Below, in pieces: positions 58,572 through 64,000 of a stretch of 64,000 nt of DNA. Under the pieces are notes generated by a model. It was not told where the DNA came from, ran no database searches, and saw only the letters and a list, made by a program, of their open reading frames with translations. Position numbers and translations under genes: made by a program. The DNA comes from Hypericum androsaemum (lineage: Eukaryota > Streptophyta > Magnoliopsida > Malpighiales > Hypericaceae): NCBI GenBank assembly GCA_963995505.1, contig OZ023193.1, positions 1,922,001 through 1,986,000 on the forward strand. The letters run 5' to 3'. Position 1 is the stretch's first letter. Each line of letters begins with the position of its first letter.

Positions 58572-58724
58572 CCAAGTGGGTCATTTAGAGACGAGGTTAT
58601 CGCCGGCGAGGACGAACTCGGAGACGCTAAAGACCCATTTCTCCTTGAAGGTAGAGACGGTGCGTGGGCCCGTCATCCTCTCACCCATACCCTTGAATGC
58701 TTTGTTAAGCTGAGAAAGCACCAT
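58572..58724 (-). pseudogene. ATG3: ATG3 N-terminal fragment
   Basis: From the ATG at 58724 on the minus strand: MVLSQLNKAFKGMGERMTG, PRTVSTFKEKWVFSVSEF, VLAGDNLVSK, then TGA where the family has Cys, then PTWS. This is the start of ATG3, the E2-like enzyme that conjugates ATG8 to phosphatidylethanolamine in autophagy. About 55 of roughly 310 residues remain; the catalytic Cys region is not included. It lies wholly between the MULE arms, so capture is the simplest explanation. Confidence 0.88.
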
Positions 58725-58818
58725 CCTCGTCTCACGCCGTGAAAAAGTTTCTGCCTTTTTGTTAATTTGATTTTCTAATTTGGTCGAATTGGGAATTAGT
58801 ATCTAGAATGGGTTTCCG

Positions 58819-59067
58819 TTGGGTGGCCATTTTTGGGGAGGGATCCACTGTTTTCGATGTTTGCCGCCGGATGGCCGCCCGCCGCGTCGAGGCTGTCTTG
58901 TTCCTGTAGCTCCCAGACCCAATCCGATTCAGCCGGTCGAGGATTTTGTTTTTCTGGGTATCTCTGCAGCACGTTTTTGCTACTGGTGTTCTGGTTTGGT
59001 TACCTCCCGTAACCGATTTGGTGTTTGGAAGAGACGAGAGTGGTTGGTTTTGATTTTTTTTCCTTAA
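58819..59067 (+). other. Unassigned GC-rich cargo in the Pack-MULE
   Basis: 82-codon plus-strand frame rich in G, R and P. It may be ATG3 upstream or leader DNA in the opposite sense, or a second captured piece. No family recognised. Confidence 0.25.
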
Positions 59068-60097
59068 TTTTTTTAGTTGTATTATTGATTTTAGTTAGTT
59101 TGATCTTATTTTTGGGTTGATTTTTGGTAGTTGGTGTTTTTTTTCAAAGGTTGGGGAAGGTGAATTTTTTTTATTTTTTGTTTAAGGGTATTTTGGTCAT
59201 TTCTATGACAAAAATGAAAAAAAAGCCGTCAGGAACCCGAGAGTTTCTAAAACCAAACTACAGGGACAACAACATGAATTTTAGAAATCCCGGGACCTGA
59301 AAAGGAGAGCGACCAAACTAAAAGGACCTGAGCATAATTTTTCCTTATATTTATTGTATACCAAGGGAAATTTCGGTAAATGATTGACGAGTCAATTTGT
59401 CTAACTTTTCCTATCAATTATTTTTCCAAATCCTGATTTTTTTCCACAACGATTTTATTACGGTAAAATATGGCGGAAGTAACTTTAAAAAAAATAAAAA
59501 AGTACATTTTAGTACCCTGTAATTTCACGCTTTTCGCGTAGAGTTTCCTGTGGTTTAAAATTGATATTTCGGTCCCTGAGGTTTACCAAAAATATTTCGG
59601 GCAGGTCTTAGGGTAGCTGCCTGTCGATACGTGCTTGAAACGATGTCCTTTAATTCGATGTGACGGACACGTCATCTCAAGTGGGTTTAATTATTGCTAA
59701 CGTGCAATATGACAAACTATCTATACGGTTCTTAATTTGTTGGGAATCAAACCCGACTCTGTTTTGTGCCAGAGTAACATTCCACCACTGGACCACTAGT
59801 CAATTGTTGTTGAAATGATAAATAAATAGGAAAAAGTACACAAAAGTACCCTGTAGTTTTAGCGATTATTACTTGGGTACCCTGTAGTTTAAAAACCGTA
59901 AAATAGGTCCAACTTATTTCAATCTTTGTCACGGACCGGTCCCGAGCTCCGGTCTGATTTTTTTTGTGGGAACGGCGTTAGTTTTTTGGCCAATGTGGAC
60001 TGCCACGTGTGTTTTTTATCCAGGTGTCAAGCCATGTGGATTAAGTAATGGTAAAGTTCTAAAACAGTCCTAGTCCTAGATTTTTTTTATTTCGAAA

Positions 60098-60113
60098 CCC
60101 CCCCCCCCCCCCC
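60098..60113 (+). repeat. Run of 16 C
   Basis: Homopolymer in the 5' part of the MULE. Confidence 0.8.
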
Positions 60114-60556
60114 TAATAATATATGTTCCAACTCTCTCTCTTCCCTCTCACACACCTTGAAGACCATTCATCTCTCCTTCTCCAAAAAAAGACCATCGCT
60201 CTTCCGTCTCTCTCCCTCGTTGCTTTCCTTCTCCGTCGTTCTCCCTCACCCTCGACCTCGTTGCTCCCACTCAACGTTCCCTCTCGACACTCCCTCCTGT
60301 AAGACCCAGAAATATTTGTTAAAAAACTCTAAGACCTAGAAATATTTACTGTGGTTACCCAGATTCGTGGTCCTTCTGATTCTCTCGTCGCTCTCCTTCG
60401 TCACTTCTCTGCCAGTCGAGGTATAATGCTTCTCTCGTTCTTCGTATGTTAGTTTTAGGGTTTGACTTCGAACCCTTGTTTCTGGAATTTTATCTTCGTT
60501 CTCCGTCTGTTTGCTTAGTTGCTTCTTTGGCCTTGTTCGCAGGTTTCGTGTTTGTG

Positions 60557-61171
60557 ATGGCCGACGAGAGGATTCGTTTGCATTACCATTTTGGTGGAAC
60601 ATGGGATGAAAATAGAGGTATGAAGTATATTGGAGGGGCTTCGTTTGAGACTGATTTTGAGTACGATGTAGATCGATTTAGTTTTTGGGATGTACGTCAT
60701 TTTTATTGTAATGTTCTAGGGATGGGCAAGTGTCAGTTATGGTTTAAGATGGATGCGGTTGGTGGTAGTAATGGAGAGATTATACAGATATTTAGTGATG
60801 TTGAGATCGTACGCATGATCGAAGTTCAAAAACCATTCTCGTTTACTGATGTTTATGGTCTGAAAGTAGCTAAAAATATAGCTACTGTTGTTGAGTTACA
60901 AAAAAGATTGGATGATGCTGTGAAAAGTGATGAAGAATTCGCACATAATCAACAGATGCCTAATGAAGTTGAAGAAGGAAATTGGAGTGCAGATAGTGAG
61001 TCGTCTGATGAGGATAGTGAAGATGAAAATGATGTCAATGATGCTTTAGGTGATGCAATTGGAGAGGCTTTAGGTGATGCAATTGGAGAGGTACTGCTGC
61101 TGTTGGAAGGGGCACTGCTACTATTGGAGAGGCCACTGTTAATTTTTGAGAGGGTACTGCTACTGAATTGA
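60557..61171 (+). CDS. MULE transposase N-terminal (PB1-like) protein, truncated
   Basis: 204 codons. Residues 1-115 (MADERIRLHYHFGGTW, GMKYIGGASFETDFEYD, FSFWDVRHFYCNVLG, CQLWFKMDA) follow the PB1-like domain that opens many plant MULE transposases. An acidic stretch, SADSESSDEDSEDEND, comes at about 150-170. Then a short repeat (ALGDAIGE twice) and a hydrophobic leucine-rich tail up to TGA. The DDE catalytic core and SWIM zinc finger that should follow are absent. An upstream ATG at 60446 is in frame, but its sequence is hydrophobic and looks like leader DNA, so I take 60557. It could still bind DNA or partners; it cannot transpose alone. Confidence 0.75.
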   Translation: MADERIRLHYHFGGTWDENRGMKYIGGASFETDFEYDVDRFSFWDVRHFYCNVLGMGKCQLWFKMDAVGGSNGEIIQIFSDVEIVRMIEVQKPFSFTDVYGLKVAKNIATVVELQKRLDDAVKSDEEFAHNQQMPNEVEEGNWSADSESSDEDSEDENDVNDALGDAIGEALGDAIGEVLLLLEGALLLLERPLLIFERVLLLN

Positions 61172-61671
61172 AGTAATCTCAATTGAAGTTGTCTTATTGT
61201 GAATATTTTCACTGCCATGACTCGTACATTTTACCTTTGTTGTAGAGAAAATAAAGGAAGACATCAATATTGGGGAGTCAGCAATCTGCCAATATGAACT
61301 GAAGCATGCCAAATGTAATAGGCAGTTTATCTTAAGTTTTTGGACATCTATATCGGTTTACGGTTTAGCTCTATAGTTTGGACAATTTGATAGTCGGGTT
61401 ATGTAATAGTCAGCTTTAGCTTTAGCCTTAATCGGCCATCTTTGGACAACTTATTCGGCCACCTTTTGGATTATGTAATAGGCAGTTGTTGCTCTAGCCT
61501 TAATCGGCCACCTTTTGGGCAACTTATTCGGCCACCTTTTGGCCTATGAATCGGCCACCTTTTGGACAAATGCAACACCTTTCGGCAACTATTTTGTGCA
61601 ATGTTCATTAAATAACATACATTATAAACATTGTTCCTTGATCAGTGACACAACATTCATTGGACAGTTCA

Positions 61672-62098
61672 TTAAATAACATACATTACAAACATGATAA
61701 CTAGAAACACACATATAAGATATCGATATATTTTGCACTTCTTCTCACTATTGCCCAATGCATTCTTCATGTCACAAAGATTTTCTTTCATCTTTTGAAC
61801 TTCAGCTTCTAAATCAGCCACATTTGTCGAGAAAGGCGATATTTGTTCTTTTTTATACTTAATGGAGGCAAAAAGTTCAGGCAACACCTCCATACCGTAG
61901 TTGCACGTAGGTGGATCGAACCATATAAAGAAGTTGCACTTCTTTTCACCACACTCGTTGTATCTACCACAACCATAAAATTGTCTTCCAATATTTTCGT
62001 TTGTCCGAGCCATTTGTATGGGCGACCTAACACCACATCAACATCTCCTATCACTCAATTTCTGGAATTCGAATGCCCGAGAAGAGCTGCTACTCATG
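61672..62098 (-). pseudogene. GRF zinc-finger / coiled-coil / membrane-tail ORF
   Basis: On the minus strand from 62098: MSSSSSRAFEF, RRC then TGA then CGVRSP, MARTNENIGRQFYGCGRYNECGEKKCNFFIWFDPP, i.e. a GRF-type zinc finger with its Cys and aromatic residues. A coiled coil follows (LEAVQKMKENLCDMKN-like) and a C-terminal hydrophobic segment YLICVFLVIMFVMYVI. The TGA sits within the zinc-binding motif near 62040. An internal Met (62013) would give a 113-residue protein without the first ligand. GRF proteins bind nucleic acid. It converges on the transposase-derived ORF inside the same TIRs. Confidence 0.72.
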
Positions 62099-62702
62099 GT
62101 TTGGGGATGGGGAAGCTTGGACCTTTAAACAACTCGAATGCCCAAGAAGAACCCTAATCGTACCTGCTGGAGGCTGTAAGGAGAATGGATGCTTCGTACC
62201 TGCTTGGGAGCTTCGCACCTGCTTGAAAGATTGGAGAGGATGGAAACCCAGGAGTATTTTGGGGCTCGGCTTGGGAGCTTAGTATTATGGCTTATGGAGG
62301 CTTCAATTGTCAAACCCAAGAGTTTTTTGGTGGTGGAATGTTTGGGTAATGGAGATTCGACATGAAAGAGTGGGTGGGAGGGAGTATTTTTAGGGTTAGC
62401 ATTTAGTATTATTATATACATTTTTTCCCCTTTGAAAAAAATAAAAATATTAGGTACTAATTTGGTAATTTATCCAATGCCACGTCATCATCGACCCATC
62501 CAAGAAAAAGACACGTGACAGTCCACGTTGGCCGTAAAACGACGCCATTCCCACAAAAAAAAAATCAGACCGGAGCTCGGGACCGGTCCGTGACAAAGAT
62601 TGAAATAAGGTGGACCTATTTTATGGTTTTTAAACCACAGAGTACCCAAGTGATAATCGCTGAAACTACATGGTACTTTTGTGTACTTTTCCCAAATCAA
62701 TA

Positions 62703-63170
62703 TTGATTATCTAATTTATCCAACTTCCAATTTCTATCTACGGCTGTCCGGAAAGCCAAGTACTTGGTGCATATTTCCGCACATATTCTACACCGCATAT
62801 TTCCACTTCAAAGTCCAGAAGCTCACAGCAAACTTTCCTAATCCCCTGCAAGATTCAAAATTTACCCAAACAATGACGATGGCGCCCAATTACCAAGTAC
62901 CAAGTTCAATGCAGCTTCAACCCATAACCAATCAATTCACAGAATCACTAATTTACCCTATTCAAAGCATCAACTGAAGAACACACCAAGACCCAGAGAT
63001 TGCAACTTTAGTCCAGAAAAAAGGATCTGGGTGGGACCCGTTTGACCAGATTGCACAAAACTGGGATTTGTTTAAGGTGCAATGAAGAGGAAACAAAATG
63101 GATACGAAAGTGAGGACGGGGAAAACCTTCTCGGTGTGGGACTGATAGGTTGAAGTTGAAAACTAGATAA
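62703..63170. other. Interior of the outer TIR element, unassigned
   Basis: A plus-strand frame around 62870-62977 (MTMAPNYQVPSSMQLQPI) might be captured coding DNA; no family recognised. Confidence 0.3.
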
Positions 63171-63559
63171 TTAATATCTATTTATCCAAGCGGTCTAGTG
63201 GTGGAATGTTACTATGGCACAAAGCAGAGCCGGTTTCGATTCCCGGCCGAAGTAATTATATTTTTTTGGTGTAGCATGGGTTTTACGAAAAAAATATAAA
63301 CAAATTGAGGACCATATAGATAATTTATCATATTACATGTCAACAATAATTAAACTCACTCGGATAAAAATGAAATCGTTTCAAGCACGTATAGACGGGC
63401 AGCTGCCTCAAGACCTGCCCATAAATTTTTTGGTAAACCTCAGGGATCCAAATACCAATTTTAAACTACAAGGTACTCCATGTGAAAAGCGTAAAATTAC
63501 AAGGTACTAAAAGCGTGAAATCACAGGATACTCAAGTATATTTTTTCCAAAAAAATTCT

Positions 63560-64000
63560 ACCCTAAATAGGTGTAAATATTACTATTTATAAACTTTACT
63601 TCTCAAAAAAAATCGAGTATGGTTTTAATTTAATATTAGCTTTCTCAATCCGAATGTTCACTTTAAAAACTAACCATAGAGCCGAAAAACCCAAATTAGC
63701 TTTGCTTTCGTTTTCTCCTCCTCTCTCATATTTTGCTTGGTTATTTTCCTCTGTATATTTTTCATGTCAATGAAGGGGAGGATGCGATGATGATCAGATG
63801 TTAAATCTCGTTAATCTGATTTTAACGTGAGGATGATCAATTCTATCCATTCTTAAACGAGACTGAGCTCCTCCACTTTTCATTTTTCTTTGGTTTTTTT
63901 CTTTTCTTTTAGTTGGCCATAATTTATTGTTTTATTATTTTTCGCTTGCTATGAGAAAAATGAAGTTGCTACGTACGGTTTTTGGTATGCTTACACTGTT
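63560..64000. other. AT-rich end of window, no gene seen
   Basis: T-rich sequence resembling a promoter or leader region, but with no coding similarity inside the window. Confidence 0.4.

Larger units (their letters stand above)
57954..59344. mobile_element. Pack-MULE carrying an ATG3 fragment
   Basis: Arms of about 175 bp start GGGAAAATTATGCTCAGG and, on the complement, GGAAAAATTATGCTCAGG. They continue with CTGTAGTTTGG and GTCCC..., a common style for plant MULE ends. Identical 9-bp flanks TTATATTTA lie at 57945-57953 and 59345-59353. The interior has an ATG3 first-exon piece and more GC-rich sequence. No transposase. Confidence 0.92.
59830..62693. mobile_element. MULE with transposase N terminus and convergent GRF ORF
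   Basis: Arms of about 230 bp: GGAAAAAGTACACAAAAGTACC on the left, GGGAAAAGTACACAAAAGTACC on the complement of the right. They continue through ACGGACCGGTCCCGAGCTCCGGTCTGA. The 9-bp flanks AAATAAATA (59821-59829) and AAATCAATA (62694-62702) differ at one base. Interior: plus-strand PB1-like ORF and minus-strand GRF ORF. It is inserted in the outer element at 59829/62694. Confidence 0.87.
59494..63548. mobile_element. Older outer TIR element hosting a nested MULE
   Basis: Left arm 59494-59829 is the inverted complement of about 63180-63548. Shared phrases are TTTCACGCTTTT, GTTTAAAATTG(A/G)TATTT, GGTTTACCAAAAA, GGGCAGGTCTT, TACGTGCTTGAAACGAT, GGGTTTAATTATTG and TAACATTCCACCACT. The interior left after removing 59830-62693 is 62694-63170, with no recognised gene. 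Ends lie in A-rich DNA, so the target duplication cannot be read. Arms are of the same general style as the MULEs here. Confidence 0.75.

Noticed and set aside
59485..63557. 9-bp target duplication for the outer TIR element
   Set aside because: Candidate flanks are A-rich (TTAAAAAAA and AAAAAAATT) and not identical, so no call was made.

Overview
This is nuclear DNA of a flowering plant. The evidence is split genes with GT-AG introns, plant-only gene families (laccase, isoflavone-reductase-like, class II trehalose-phosphate synthase, SWI3-type chromatin subunit), and dense Ty1/copia, Ty3/gypsy, LINE, Mutator-like (MULE) and hAT elements. The background is AT-rich. Several gene fragments are strongly GC3-rich, which fits a monocot or magnoliid better than a core eudicot; the species cannot be named from this alone. 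I saw no tRNA, rRNA or CRISPR. Layout: 1-280 holds an S-adenosylhomocysteine hydrolase fragment. 528-9926 is a minus-strand Ty3/gypsy element whose middle is replaced by two diverged long-LTR copies and an Athila-like LTR with a tRNA-Asp primer site. 9.9-21 kb holds gene debris (succinate dehydrogenase iron-sulfur subunit, a tandem-repeat organ-specific protein), a TIR element carrying a trehalose-phosphate synthase fragment, a C-rich degenerate array, another MULE-type element and a minisatellite. 21-28 kb has an almost perfectly palindromic foldback element with a 9-bp target duplication, a solo copia LTR and rearranged copia pieces. 28-33 kb is a truncated second copia family. 33-39 kb is a dead isoflavone-reductase-like gene, cut by a LINE in an exon and a solo LTR in an intron. 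39.3-45.5 kb is a copia element with perfect target duplications, itself inside a LINE fragment. 45.5-50.3 kb has a cargo-carrying MULE, organelle-looking DNA and a small hAT element. The standout is 50.7-54.5 kb: eleven exons with GT-AG splice sites join an FtsZ1-derived region, with a transit-peptide-like N terminus, in frame to a Rab7-type GTPase. The open reading frame is 510 codons with no internal stop. Neither half has its own terminus: FtsZ has no stop and Rab7 has lost its start. Both halves have lost specific functional residues, while the Rab GTP-binding motifs survive. 55-57.2 kb carries 3' exons of a SWI3-type gene and 5' remains of a laccase. 57.9-63.5 kb is a cluster of MULEs: one with an ATG3 fragment and perfect 9-bp duplications, and one with a truncated transposase N terminus plus a convergent GRF zinc-finger ORF, nested in an older TIR element. 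How it works together: apart from the FtsZ-Rab7 gene, nothing here looks like an intact host gene. The window reads as a nested transposon landscape in which MULE-type elements repeatedly picked up host gene pieces.
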